64,000 nucleotides of DNA from Methanolobus mangrovi (GCF_031312535.1 NZ_CP133594.1:186001-250000); one strand, 5' to 3'. Counted from the stretch's first letter, positions 54,849 through 63,845 are shown. Program-made: numbers and translations. Notes: generated from the sequence alone by a model not told the origin.

Positions 54849-54867
54849 ATGTTAACAACGTTAACAT
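54849..54867. promoter_or_regulatory. Palindrome ATGTTAAC-AAC-GTTAACAT
   Basis: Perfect 8-3-8 inverted repeat about 115 bases upstream of the first DUF169 gene, in the gap after the permease gene. Candidate regulator site. Confidence 0.55.
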
Positions 54868-54922
54868 TTTGCTTCGCTGTATATCGATTTTATTGAATTG
54901 ATGGTAAGGTTGATATAACAGT

Positions 54923-54941
54923 TGTGCATAATATATGCACA
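54923..54941. promoter_or_regulatory. Palindrome TGTGCATA-ATA-TATGCACA
   Basis: Second perfect 8-3-8 inverted repeat, 40 bases before the first DUF169 ATG. Its TATA-like centre could overlap the promoter, so a bound protein would repress. Confidence 0.55.
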
Positions 54942-54980
54942 TCCGAAAAAACACATCTTTTTCTAATAGGAGATTAAACG

Positions 54981-55676
54981 ATGAACAACGAAGAAATTCA
55001 GAGATTAGGTAAAGAGCTCAGAGACGTCCTTAATATCAGTACTTCCCCAGTTGCAGTCCATCTGGTAAAGGCAGATGAAGAGATTCCTGAAGGTATACCA
55101 CATATAGGTGAAACCACAAGGCACTGCCAGATGGTAGACAACTCAAGGAGACTTGGTACCCAGTTCTATTCTTTACTTGATGACCAGATGTGTAAAGGTG
55201 GAGCTGCTGTTATGGGTCTGACTGAAATGAGTCCAAAACTCAAGTCCGGTGAAGTTTATTATAATTTGAACCACTTTGCTTCCCTTGAAGCTGCAAAGTC
55301 AACTATGGAGAAGGTTCCTATGGTGGGGGCAAATTCTATAAAGGCTATTGTCTATTCCCCTCTTGAGAAAGCTACATTCAAACCTGATGTTATCCTTGTT
55401 ATTGCCAAACCGAAGCAGGTCATGGAACTTTCACAGGCTCTTCTCCAAAAGAATGGTGGACGTGTGAATGCAGGATTTGCAGGTAAGCAGAGTGTATGTG
55501 CAGACGGTGTTGCCTATCCATACCTTACCGGCGAAGCAGGAGTGACCATTGGTTGCAGTGGAAGCAGGAAATATACTGAGATACAGGATGAGGAAATGAT
55601 AATGAGTGTTCCTGTAGACATGTTACCTGCTCTTGTAGAGTCTGCAAAATCAATGTTCGGCAGCTACGCCTGTTAA
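54981..55676 (+). CDS. DUF169 protein, first paralog
   Basis: 231 residues of the DUF169 (COG2043) family of unknown function. Seen are TRHCQMV, the Cys at DDQMCKGG, VCADGVAYPYLTG and the GCSGSRKYTEIQDEEMIMSVP end, which suggest a metal or cofactor site. ATG has GGAG 8 bases upstream. Two perfect palindromes precede it and a strong hairpin follows. The second copy is at 59033-59731 on the other strand. Confidence 0.8.
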   Translation: MNNEEIQRLGKELRDVLNISTSPVAVHLVKADEEIPEGIPHIGETTRHCQMVDNSRRLGTQFYSLLDDQMCKGGAAVMGLTEMSPKLKSGEVYYNLNHFASLEAAKSTMEKVPMVGANSIKAIVYSPLEKATFKPDVILVIAKPKQVMELSQALLQKNGGRVNAGFAGKQSVCADGVAYPYLTGEAGVTIGCSGSRKYTEIQDEEMIMSVPVDMLPALVESAKSMFGSYAC

Positions 55677-55690
55677 GTAGTTCATATATA

Positions 55691-55722
55691 ATTCAGTACT
55701 TTAAGGGTACTGAATTCTTTAC
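55691..55722 (+). terminator. Terminator after the first DUF169 gene
   Basis: ATTCAGTAC (55691-55699) and GTACTGAAT (55707-55715) are a perfect 9-bp stem with a 7-base loop, followed by TCTTTACTTTT. Confidence 0.7.
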
Positions 55723-55770
55723 TTTTCATAGATTTAAAAGTCAATTCGCCACAATTAATAATTATGCATA

Positions 55771-55789
55771 TTGCATAATATTTGAAAGA
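55771..55789. repeat. Palindrome ATTATGCA-TAT-TGCATAAT
   Basis: Perfect 8-3-8 inverted repeat in the convergent gap between the first DUF169 gene and the radical SAM gene. Same 8-3-8 geometry as the two sites before DUF169. Confidence 0.45.
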
Positions 55790-55798
55790 AACAAAAGT

Positions 55799-56782
55799 TC
55801 AGGATGCTTTGTAATATTTGTCATTTGCATCTTCTGATTCGATTATACTTTTTGCTGATATCAATTTATCAATAATTGGTTTAAGAGTTTGTTCATCTAT
55901 TCCAAGTGATGCAGATATTTGCTTAAAGGTGCAGGGTCTTCTTAGTATGAGGTCATAGACCTCTTCTTCTGTATTTTCATGTTTCATTCTTGAACGTTTT
56001 CTTTTCAGGCCCTTAAGTACCAGTTTGACACGCTCTTTTCCAAAAACTTCATCAAATCTGGATGCAATTTCCTTCAGCCTTTTTTCTGATACAGAAATGA
56101 TATAGTTCTCTGCCGGTGGTCTGCTAACAGTGAGTATTTCTATTTCATCGGGATTGATTTCCATGAGGACTTCTATCAGTCTGCCAATCTCTTTGTCTGT
56201 GCAATTAATAGGGAAATCTATCGTGGAATCAACAAGCATTACTTCAATTCCAAGCTTTGGACGTTTTTCCATGTTCATTATAGCCTGCAGTCCGGTGATG
56301 ATATTCTCAAGTTCAATACCTTCAGCAGGCCGGTTGATTGCCTTGAATGTTTCTTCATAACCTGATACAAGCGTTGCTACGACCATATCTGCTCCAGCAA
56401 TATTAGTGCGCACATCTTCTTTATCAACAAGTGAAGAATTTGTAATCACACAAACTGGATGTTTGCTGACATCTTTGACACCTTTTATCATTTTTCCAAG
56501 GTCAGAGTTTAATGTGGGTTCGCAGGTTCCTGAAAAGGTAATGTAGTCAAGATCGTCAATGTTCCTGTGGTATGACCTGATGCCTTCAATGACTTCTTTG
56601 GCTGAAACTGCTCCTTTTACATCTTTTGGATCTGCAATTTTGTAATCCACATGCCCAAGCTGGCAATAGACACAATCGAAGTTGCAATTCTTTTTAGTTT
56701 CGGAATTTTTGATTACGTCAATACCAAGTGATCTTCCAAGTCTTCTTGAAAGGATTGGCCCATAGATGATTCTTGTTTTCAT
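55799..56782 (-). CDS. Radical SAM protein with C-terminal winged helix
   Basis: 327 residues. Radical SAM motif C33-x3-C37-x2-C40 (CNFDCVYC) follows a long N-terminal insert, with SGTCEPTLN as the SAM-binding segment; the last ~60 residues (EEEVYDLILRRPCTFKQISASLGIDEQTLKPIIDKLISAKSI) look like a winged helix for nucleic acid or protein contact. It resembles the wyosine/ApbE-like radical SAM set but I cannot assign a substrate. Last gene of an operon with the MBL and DUF1847 genes. Confidence 0.8.
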   Translation of the reverse strand: MKTRIIYGPILSRRLGRSLGIDVIKNSETKKNCNFDCVYCQLGHVDYKIADPKDVKGAVSAKEVIEGIRSYHRNIDDLDYITFSGTCEPTLNSDLGKMIKGVKDVSKHPVCVITNSSLVDKEDVRTNIAGADMVVATLVSGYEETFKAINRPAEGIELENIITGLQAIMNMEKRPKLGIEVMLVDSTIDFPINCTDKEIGRLIEVLMEINPDEIEILTVSRPPAENYIISVSEKRLKEIASRFDEVFGKERVKLVLKGLKRKRSRMKHENTEEEVYDLILRRPCTFKQISASLGIDEQTLKPIIDKLISAKSIIESEDANDKYYKAS

Positions 56783-56818
56783 GTAGTAGGTCCTGATTTG
56801 TAACTATTTGCTAATCTT

Positions 56819-57490
56819 TTAGATTTCTATGGAATATCCGGCAGATATCTTCTGGAACTTTTCAGGATACATTTTTCTGATTACATCCTTATGTGATGTA
56901 CAATGCCCTGCTCCAATGAATTGCATATCTTTGAATACTCCATACTCCTGGCTATCATGTAGTCCACCAAGGACACCGGTGATATTGCCAAAAGAAGATG
57001 CTTTATCGATTATCAATAGCATACCCGGATGAGCACAACCTGTAAGGACATAATTCCCTGGTTCACATTCAAGTACCAGAGACTGTTCTTTAATGCCAGT
57101 TCCGGGTTTTTCCAATTCACCGGTTGTGTACACATGTTCGCATATTTTCTCAGGAGAGCCTATGCCATAGAGTTTTTTACTTATCCTTGATGTGATCTCT
57201 TTTTTAAGACGGGGAGAAAAACTTGATGGAACATATACATTGATATCCGGATTTCTGTTCAGAAATGTGGTCACACCACCGATATGGTCCCAGTGCTGGT
57301 GTGAAAGGACAAGAATATCTATAGATTCCGGGTCAATTGATAATCTGTTCATGTTTTCAAGAAGCACATGTCCATCCCATCCGGTATCAAAAAGTATGTT
57401 ATGGTCTTCTGTCTCTATCAAACAGGCAAATCCCCAGCCACTTTGCAGGCCTTCCTTCGCTTCGTTGTCATAAATCACGGTAAGTTTCAT
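56819..57490 (-). CDS. Metallo-beta-lactamase-fold hydrolase
   Basis: 223 residues with H64-x-H66-x-D68-H69 (SHQHWDHIG), a later GCAHPG and a C-terminal GAGHCTSH, the ligands of a di-metal site. The layout resembles archaeal proteins near the dihydropterin-linked ribofuranosyl-aminobenzene phosphate synthase (methanopterin pathway), but the assignment is not certain. 15 bases after the DUF1847 gene and 36 before the radical SAM gene. Confidence 0.75.
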   Translation of the reverse strand: MKLTVIYDNEAKEGLQSGWGFACLIETEDHNILFDTGWDGHVLLENMNRLSIDPESIDILVLSHQHWDHIGGVTTFLNRNPDINVYVPSSFSPRLKKEITSRISKKLYGIGSPEKICEHVYTTGELEKPGTGIKEQSLVLECEPGNYVLTGCAHPGMLLIIDKASSFGNITGVLGGLHDSQEYGVFKDMQFIGAGHCTSHKDVIRKMYPEKFQKISAGYSIEI

Positions 57491-57505
57491 AATATGACTC
57501 CTAAA

Positions 57506-58078
57506 TCAATCTGTGATTCCAAAATTCTTCTTTAGATAGTAACCTGAGTAGATGGCTCCTGCAGGATTATGTGCAAGTACGCGGTCCTTGACTATCAGGG
57601 TAGTTACCGGAGCCACAGAATGCTGGGTGAATAAAATATCATGGCCGATGCACAGGCCTATTATTATGTTTAGCTGAGTACCTTTCTTTTCCAGCATCAT
57701 AGCCTGGCCTATTGGGTTACAGGTTGGATCAAAGGTATCAGGATGGAGTTTTTCCAGTTCATAATCCTCCTTGTCTATGCTGGAGACCTTACAACATACG
57801 GAAAAGACATCAAAGTCATTTTCAAGTATTTTATGGATAACTTTTGCTTCCTTTTCCAATCCTACACAAAAAGCAAGTCCCAGTTTATTATAACCCAGCT
57901 CTTTTGCATAGAGGATTATCTCTTCGAGCCTTGTTTTTTGCATATAGTACCGGGCTTCGATCGCAGCGGATGTTTTCATTGATTCAAGTTCATTTCCTTC
58001 ATAATTGATGTCATCAGTTATACCTGCACAGTCCTTGCCTTCCCGGCACATTTTATCATCACAATGAGCACATTCCAT
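57506..58078 (-). CDS. DUF1847 Cys-rich protein
   Basis: 190 residues beginning MECAHCDDKMCREGKDC, a tight Cys cluster that could hold zinc or an Fe-S cluster, and a C-terminal SGYYLKKNFG. DUF1847 proteins are of unknown function. First gene of the minus-strand operon that continues with MBL and radical SAM. Three metal- or cluster-binding proteins in one operon suggest a shared cofactor or redox task. Confidence 0.7.
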   Translation of the reverse strand: MECAHCDDKMCREGKDCAGITDDINYEGNELESMKTSAAIEARYYMQKTRLEEIILYAKELGYNKLGLAFCVGLEKEAKVIHKILENDFDVFSVCCKVSSIDKEDYELEKLHPDTFDPTCNPIGQAMMLEKKGTQLNIIIGLCIGHDILFTQHSVAPVTTLIVKDRVLAHNPAGAIYSGYYLKKNFGITD

Positions 58079-58403
58079 TCAGAACCACCATATCAATTCA
58101 AAGGTCAGTTGTCTATATTTGTATATTGCCTCATATGAGATAAAATAAACCTGCGAAATTACTAAATATGTATGGTTTAAGGAAAAAGTATTCTATAGAA
58201 AGCTATACAGATCAATATCTTCAGATTAAAATCTGCGATAAGATCAACGTTGAGATACGCACTGTAAATATTTTCGACATATCCCTGTTATTGAAGATGA
58301 AGAATTGCTACAGGATTAAAAAATAGAAAATAGAAATGCTTTATTTACATAAAGCATAGTTTTTTCAGCCTGGAATAGATCGCTATCCTTAGTTATTGTG
58401 ATC
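58079..58403. other. Gap between the DUF1847 gene and the cupin gene
   Basis: 325 AT-rich bases holding the promoter of the DUF1847 operon. An open frame of 52 codons (58168-58326, plus strand) exists without a ribosome binding site; I do not count it as a gene. Confidence 0.4.
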
Positions 58404-58802
58404 TTATTCCGTAGTTGTTCCGTCGAAGTCCGCTTCATTGGCTTCAGCTTCTTCCTTCGTGGCGCGCACGATTCCATCTTTGTGGTGTGCCGGTGAATAG
58501 ATAGTATAGAGTTTAAGTTCCTCCGTTTCCGAAGTGTTGATGATGTTGTGCTGCGCGCCTGCTGGTACTACCACTGCAACCCCATCACCCAGTTCATATT
58601 CATTGCCGTCAATTATGCACTTTCCCTGTCCACTCTCAAAACGGAAGAACTGATCATTTTCCTCATGCACTTCCATCCCGATATCTTCCATGGGCCTTAG
58701 GCTCATAAGTACCAGTTGGCTGTGCTTTGAGGTGTAGAGAACTTTACGAAAATTATTGTTTTCTAAAGTGGCATCTTCGATATTGATAGAGAATCCTTTC
58801 AT
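58404..58802 (-). CDS. Cupin-domain protein
   Basis: 132 residues with a cupin barrel: EVHEENDQFFRFESGQGKCIIDGNEYELGDGVAVVVPAGAQHNIIN contains the HxN/E...H metal-ligand pattern (MEVHEENDQ) and the second-motif AQHNIIN. The N-terminus MKGFSINIEDATLENNNF and the C-terminal HHKDGIVRATKEEAE match the cupin often annotated for capsular or mannose-type binding, but a ligand cannot be inferred. Confidence 0.8.
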   Translation of the reverse strand: MKGFSINIEDATLENNNFRKVLYTSKHSQLVLMSLRPMEDIGMEVHEENDQFFRFESGQGKCIIDGNEYELGDGVAVVVPAGAQHNIINTSETEELKLYTIYSPAHHKDGIVRATKEEAEANEADFDGTTTE

Positions 58803-59032
58803 ACCACTTAATATGGGTTATTTGCATATAAAATCATTTGCAATAATATTTGCTTTAAACTAAATAATTACCTTAAATAATTAAATCAAAATAATTGTTA
58901 ATTATTTATCTGTGTTTTTATACTTCTGTAAGTGTAGAGCAGAGGGACCAATTCAGGTTTTATCAGATGAGCTTGAAAAATCTATGTAGTTGATTTTAAT
59001 ATGTTTTTTACAGGGATGAAAAAATCTGAAGG

Positions 59033-59731
59033 TCATTTTTGTCTCGCTTTTTGCATCGGGCCTTCATGGATTTTCTCAAGAGCTTCTATCATTTTCTCAA
59101 GGTTTTCATAAGGGATGCCTGCTATCATTTCATCATTCCTGATGTCTGTTGATCTACGACATCCGAAGCATCCTAGACTCATGTTCACGTTTCCTGAGAC
59201 AATTGGAATTATCGTGGAATCCACACATGTGGCCTGGAAGGCTGCTGTGCTGAAAGCCTGCCGTCCTCCTTCAAAGAAGGTTGCTGCAGGGACAAGCCAG
59301 TAAAGAGTTTCTGGAACATCAACAAGTATGACTACATCAGGTTCAATATCAAAGTCTTTCAAAGGACCAACAACCGTGGCAATAGTGCTTCCCTCTTCAA
59401 ATTCAGAGCGCTGGTTTATCATATTTGCAGCAGCATCACTACAGTCGAACATACCTATATTCGCATGGAACTCTCCTTCTTTAACTTTGGGTGGTATTGG
59501 TACCAGTCCAAGACTTGAAGCACCGACGACACATGCATGTTTACTGGCAGGAATTACAAAAGATTCTCCTTTCCTTGCCCTCATTATTGACTGGCAGTGT
59601 CTTATATTGGTTTCAGGTTCCTTAAACCCGTCCGGAATTTTTTCTCCTTTCCTTATAATCTTCACTGCAACTGGCTCATATCTGAGTTCAAGCATCTTAA
59701 CGAGTTTCTCTGATATCTCTGCATTGTTCAT
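59033..59731 (-). CDS. DUF169 protein, second paralog
   Basis: 232 residues from ATG 59731 (GGGAG 8 bases upstream; the frame opens earlier at 59761). Shares TNIRHCQ, VCx-like ACVVGA, the CVDS Cys and GCFGCRRSTDIRNDEMIAGIP with the paralog at 54981-55676. A TTTTAGTA/TACTAAAA inverted repeat (59767-59774 and 59814-59821) lies upstream. The paralogs are transcribed toward each other with four genes between them. Confidence 0.8.
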   Translation of the reverse strand: MNNAEISEKLVKMLELRYEPVAVKIIRKGEKIPDGFKEPETNIRHCQSIMRARKGESFVIPASKHACVVGASSLGLVPIPPKVKEGEFHANIGMFDCSDAAANMINQRSEFEEGSTIATVVGPLKDFDIEPDVVILVDVPETLYWLVPAATFFEGGRQAFSTAAFQATCVDSTIIPIVSGNVNMSLGCFGCRRSTDIRNDEMIAGIPYENLEKMIEALEKIHEGPMQKARQK

Positions 59732-59969
59732 GTTTCCAACTCCCTGAAAATCCATACTCAATAATATTTTAGTACGTCATTTATCTTACTGGTTTCGATA
59801 CTTTTGTGAATAATACTAAAACCTTACAGTATATTGTGAGCAGATATGATCGATAAACCAGAAGAATTAACCGTGAAATTAAAAAATAAAAACTAGAAAA
59901 AGCAGTATTAATTATCGCCAGTACATTTTTGTTGCACTGAAAAAAAGAGTACTGTGTCAATGACACAGC

Positions 59970-60365
59970 TTAAAGGACTTCCTGTGCTCTCTTGAAGATG
60001 AGCTCTGCAATGAGCTTGTCGCTTCCAAGAGGCTTTGCGTAGACGATCCTGACCTTCTGACCATCGAGTTCGAGTTCACCTTCGTTTGTCTCAGGGTCCA
60101 GTTTGAGGATTGCAGGGATGTCTTCTGTGATGTGGATGCCTGATGCAAGGAATACTGGTGCTGCAGCGATGGTTGTGACACCTGTACCTTCAAAGGACAT
60201 GAGTGCCTCTTCTACGGTAGGTTCGCTGTTCTCCATGAATCCTGCTTTCACAACATATTCAGGGTGGTTCTCTGCAATCATGTTAGCGATCTCTGTAACT
60301 ACCTGGTTGTTGTATGGTAATCTGCTGCCGTGTCCAATAGCTAAAATTCCGATTTTTTCACTCAT
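59970..60365 (-). CDS. cfbA: Sirohydrochlorin nickelochelatase (CfbA, CbiX-short)
   Basis: 131 residues, the single-domain CbiX-short form. Metal ligands H12 (GHGSRLP) and H78 (GIHITEDIP) are in place. In methanogens CfbA inserts nickel (and cobalt) into sirohydrochlorin, the first step to coenzyme F430. I use ATG 60365 ([13 protein letters not shown]) with GAAGGTT upstream; the frame runs on to 60473 without homology. Substrate comes from the CobA route at 8694. Confidence 0.9.
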   Translation of the reverse strand: MSEKIGILAIGHGSRLPYNNQVVTEIANMIAENHPEYVVKAGFMENSEPTVEEALMSFEGTGVTTIAAAPVFLASGIHITEDIPAILKLDPETNEGELELDGQKVRIVYAKPLGSDKLIAELIFKRAQEVL

Positions 60366-60491
60366 AATGTAACCTTCTTTGTAAAATATAGTATTATTCT
60401 TAATAGTATTTGTGTTACTTAACGGGGGTAGTAGGGTGGTTATGGGATATAATGTTTTTTGTTTGCTATGCATTTGTAACGGTGTGATAAC

Positions 60492-61319
60492 TCATTCAGT
60501 CTGAATCCTTCCTTCCCCAGCATAAACATACAAATTCTTCCCTCTCACAAAAGCCACCAGCGCAATCCCTGCCTTCTCTGCCAGTTCCACAGCCTCACGC
60601 ACAGTGGCACCCTTGCTTGCAACAAGGGGGATGCCTGCGTTCACAGCTTTAGATACCATGGTGGATGCCAGTCTGCCAGTAGTTACAAGGGCGCATTCTG
60701 AAAGGTCAGTACCATTCAGCAGAGCTTTGCCAACAACCTTGTCCACGGAGCATGCTCTTCCCACATCCTCGCAGAAAAAGAGTACTTCTCCCTGATTGTC
60801 GCAAATGATGGATGTGTGCGCTCCTCCGGTCCTGTGCCATATCCTTCCTACTTCTTTTAACTGGCCTACTGCACGAATAATGGCACCGGTAGTAAATTTA
60901 GCATCAGAATTAATGTGTTTGATAACATCCTTGCGATATGATGTTGTTCCGCATCGTTCAAGATGTATTAATTCTTCCAGTTCAGGAATGTTAATTTCAA
61001 TTTCGCAAAAAATGCATCTATCTTCTATCCTGATCGAATCAACCTTTGTATCAGGTTCTATGAATCCCTCGCAGACGAGAAATCCAAGCGCAAGCTCTTC
61101 AAGTTCCATCGGGCTTGCAAAAAAAGTAGTTATATGAACGTTATTCACGAAAAGGTCAAACCTTTCCTCAACAATAACGTCCACATTGATGTGTTGTTTA
61201 CTGTTCTCAGTGATTTCCAGGCACTTCATAGGGACGTAAAAGGGAGAGGAAATATCTTCCTCATCCTTTCGAAAGACCTCAGTCTTTCTGTTCCTTTCTG
61301 AGTACCATTTCTCACTCAT
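60492..61319 (-). CDS. fdhD: Formate dehydrogenase accessory sulfurtransferase FdhD
   Basis: 275 residues. FdhD transfers sulfur from IscS/NifS to the Mo/W-bis-MGD cofactor. Core blocks MELEELALGFLVCEGFI, CGTTSYRKD, TGGAHTSIICDNQGEVLFFCEDVGRACSVDKVVGKALL and TTGRLASTMVSKAVNAGIPLVASKGA are seen. C123 is followed by GTTS, so the second Cys of the usual CxxC pair is absent. The ATG overlaps the fmdB stop by 4 bases, so it is coupled to formylmethanofuran dehydrogenase rather than to a formate dehydrogenase. Confidence 0.9.
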   Translation of the reverse strand: MSEKWYSERNRKTEVFRKDEEDISSPFYVPMKCLEITENSKQHINVDVIVEERFDLFVNNVHITTFFASPMELEELALGFLVCEGFIEPDTKVDSIRIEDRCIFCEIEINIPELEELIHLERCGTTSYRKDVIKHINSDAKFTTGAIIRAVGQLKEVGRIWHRTGGAHTSIICDNQGEVLFFCEDVGRACSVDKVVGKALLNGTDLSECALVTTGRLASTMVSKAVNAGIPLVASKGATVREAVELAEKAGIALVAFVRGKNLYVYAGEGRIQTE

Positions 61320-62629
61320 GCTTCCTTTTTGGCCTTTACCTTTGCAAAGAGCTGTTTAAGGGTGTCCTCATTGCTCTTTGTTTCAGGGAATGGTGAGTCT
61401 GTGAATGGCTCGAAGTATACAGGCACATTGTCGAGCCTGTAGAACGTACCGTCACATTCCATAGCATCAATTACACCAGGCAGAACCACGTCTGCTGCAG
61501 TAGTAGATGGACATGGTGCAATATCCAGGCAGATCATTGGTATGTCTGCAAGGTACTTTGCACTCTGTGCAGGAATGTGGTCCATCAGGTCTGCTGACAT
61601 GACAAATGCAGCGTCGACGTCCTTCTCCCTGAGCAGGTCTACACAGGTTGTCTCTCCAGGGTTGTACCTTGGGTATCCCTTTGTAAAGTCAAGTCCGAAT
61701 GGGTAACCGTAAAGGTAGGATGCAAGCTGGTTGAATCCTGCTACATTACAGTGGCCTCTAAGAGCACCGATGTTACACTTGGTGTAATTGTTCATCTCTT
61801 TGACGAAGTTCAGTGCGATCTCAATGTTCCTGTGCTTACCGTATGAGGATGAGACACCAAGACCTACGTATATAGCGACGAAGTTTGATTCCTTCATCAT
61901 TTCAACGGTCTGCTTCATTACTGAAATTGGAATTCCTGTAACTTCCTCGACGGATGGGTGTGGTTCCTTTCCGTTAAGGATTGTGAACATAGCACTAAGG
62001 AGCTCGTAGTCAGAGTTTGGGTTAAGCTGAAGGTGCATGTCTGATGCAGCGGTTGTAGGGGTTTCCCTTGGGTCCACTGTGACCATGGTCCTGTCAAAGC
62101 GTCCTCTCTTGGTCCAGTATCCTCTTGGGAAGACACCATACCTTGACATGTGTCTTGGCATGGATTCCAGTGCGTTGACACCCCAGTATACGATCATGTC
62201 AGCTCTGTTCTTTGCCTGACCGGCGGTAGCTCCTACCATACCGGATTCCTGAATACCCATGACAGTTGGTCCGTGGCAGATAGTTGCGTTTGAGTCTGCC
62301 ATTCCACCAAGGTATTCGGCAATGTGAAGTCCTACTTCCTGAGCTTCACAGGATGTTTCGCTTCCAAGGAAGAAGAATGGCTTCTTTGAATTTACAAGGA
62401 TGTCTGCTGCCATCTCCAGTGCTTCGTCCCAGCTTACGTCCTTTACCTTACCATTCTCTCTGATGGTTGGTTTAAGGATCCTGTGATGACTTACAACTTC
62501 CTGGAATTTGGCGTTACCCATCTTGCATGCATTCTGGACATCTATTGTACCGTTCTTGACATCCAGATCTACCTGAACGTCATCACATGAACCTCCGCAA
62601 ACCGGACAGATAATGTTCTTGTAGACCAT
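61316..62629 (-). CDS. fmdB: Formylmethanofuran dehydrogenase subunit B (Mo/W-bis-MGD)
   Basis: Catalytic subunit that reduces CO2 to formate at a bis-MGD Mo/W site before formylmethanofuran is made; in methylotrophic growth it runs in reverse, oxidising formylmethanofuran to CO2. 437 residues: N-terminal Fe-S motif C8-x2-C11-x3-C15 with C35, then the active-site Cys C118 in ATICHGPT, where some homologs have selenocysteine. Mo (Fmd) versus W (Fwd) cannot be told from the sequence. One base after fmdD. Confidence 0.93.
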   Translation of the reverse strand: MVYKNIICPVCGGSCDDVQVDLDVKNGTIDVQNACKMGNAKFQEVVSHHRILKPTIRENGKVKDVSWDEALEMAADILVNSKKPFFFLGSETSCEAQEVGLHIAEYLGGMADSNATICHGPTVMGIQESGMVGATAGQAKNRADMIVYWGVNALESMPRHMSRYGVFPRGYWTKRGRFDRTMVTVDPRETPTTAASDMHLQLNPNSDYELLSAMFTILNGKEPHPSVEEVTGIPISVMKQTVEMMKESNFVAIYVGLGVSSSYGKHRNIEIALNFVKEMNNYTKCNIGALRGHCNVAGFNQLASYLYGYPFGLDFTKGYPRYNPGETTCVDLLREKDVDAAFVMSADLMDHIPAQSAKYLADIPMICLDIAPCPSTTAADVVLPGVIDAMECDGTFYRLDNVPVYFEPFTDSPFPETKSNEDTLKQLFAKVKAKKEA

Positions 62630-62630
62630 T

Positions 62631-63020
62631 TTATTCGCCTCCCATGTACATCTTCAGGACAACTTCCTCGGCGCTGAGGATCTCGTCGTCTGTAGGTTCA
62701 ACAAAAACAGGGCTTCCCTTGTAACGTGGTGAACCGGTTGAGAATGTGTCAGGCTCAACAACTACATTTGCCCAGATGGACCTTGGTATGAATACCTGAC
62801 CGGATCTCATTGCTTCAGTCACTTTTGTGCTAACTGCAACTGAGTATTTTCTATCTCTTGATATGACTGCCACTTTTTCAGGGCATCCAAGATATGCGAA
62901 GTCTTCTGCACACATCCAGCAGACCGCACATTCCTTTGTGTAATCGTCGGTGTACTTGCTTCCACCTTTTGCAAGTCTACCTTCATCGATTGTACTACCT
63001 GTATTGAGTAATGCTTCCAT
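62631..63020 (-). CDS. fmdD: Formylmethanofuran dehydrogenase subunit D
   Basis: 129 residues from ATG 63020 (MEALLNTGSTIDEGRLAKGG) with GGTGA 5 bases upstream. Molybdopterin-dinucleotide-binding subunit; YSVAVSTKVTEAMRSGQVFIPRSIWANVVVEPDTFSTGSPRYKGSPVFVEP is the family's MGD-binding beta domain. A further open frame upstream to 63161 has no homology. Between fmdC and fmdB. Confidence 0.92.
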   Translation of the reverse strand: MEALLNTGSTIDEGRLAKGGSKYTDDYTKECAVCWMCAEDFAYLGCPEKVAVISRDRKYSVAVSTKVTEAMRSGQVFIPRSIWANVVVEPDTFSTGSPRYKGSPVFVEPTDDEILSAEEVVLKMYMGGE

Positions 63021-63030
63021 GAATATCACC

Positions 63031-63840
63031 TCACAGACACTCGTTGTTGTCACAGGATACATATAGTGTACCTTTTCCCTTCTGTGGGATGGCATAGTCG
63101 CCTGTGAACTTCTTGTATTCTCCGGGGCACTCGATGTCGTTGAACTTGAGGTCAGACTCAATGTCTACAAGCTCAAATCCAGGGGTGAATCTCTCAATAC
63201 ATCCACCTACAACAATGGTACCGCCGGTCATTTCTGCTCCAACGGTTCTGACAGCGTTTCCTTTTACAACGATAAGTCCAGAGCTAATGCGGATTCCGCA
63301 GAAGTGTTTGACATTACCGTTAATAATTATCTCTCCGCCACTAAGGCCGCCGCCAACCTGGCTTACAGCATCTCCATCAACGGTGATGCGCCCGCCGGTC
63401 ATGCCTTTCCAGCTACCGCGGTATGCACAGCCAACGTGGTCCTTTGTGTTTCCTTTAATATGGATGGAGCCGCCTTTCATTTCCATTCCGGCCCATGATT
63501 CAGCGTCACCTTCTACGATGATCTCTCCGCCTTCCATTCCAGAGCCTACATGCATTCCTGCAGAGCCTTTGATAAGGATTTTACCGGCTGTCATCTGTTG
63601 TCCGATACGCTTTACTCTTGGAACGTCTCCATCTACTATGATGGTAGTATCTTCTGCTGAGCTTCCACCGTTTCCTTCAACTGTAAAGAAATCAGTGAGT
63701 GGGTACTCTGCAGGTCCCTGCCACACGAGTACTTTTCCAATCTCATCGGCAGTTTTTCCGGCAAAGTTGTCAGGTGTGACAACCTCTGCCTCTACGGTAA
63801 GGTCGAAATTTCCTATTGGTTTAAGAATTACGTCTGCCAT
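63031..63840 (-). CDS. fmdC: Formylmethanofuran dehydrogenase subunit C
   Basis: 269 residues from ATG 63840 (ADVILKPIG). Repeated GXGXMxGGxIxVxGD units make a right-handed parallel beta-helix, as in glutamate synthase C-terminal domains (GGEIIVEGDAESWAGMEMKGGSIHIKGNTKDHVG...). Structural subunit of the Fmd/Fwd complex. A GTG at 63849 is a less likely start. It follows fmdA by a few bases. Confidence 0.93.
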   Translation of the reverse strand: MADVILKPIGNFDLTVEAEVVTPDNFAGKTADEIGKVLVWQGPAEYPLTDFFTVEGNGGSSAEDTTIIVDGDVPRVKRIGQQMTAGKILIKGSAGMHVGSGMEGGEIIVEGDAESWAGMEMKGGSIHIKGNTKDHVGCAYRGSWKGMTGGRITVDGDAVSQVGGGLSGGEIIINGNVKHFCGIRISSGLIVVKGNAVRTVGAEMTGGTIVVGGCIERFTPGFELVDIESDLKFNDIECPGEYKKFTGDYAIPQKGKGTLYVSCDNNECL

Positions 63841-63845
63841 TAAAA

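Noticed and set aside
58168-58326. 52-codon plus-strand frame between DUF1847 and cupin genes
   Set aside because: No ribosome binding site, AT-rich, no recognisable motif, and it runs across the promoter region of the minus-strand operon.
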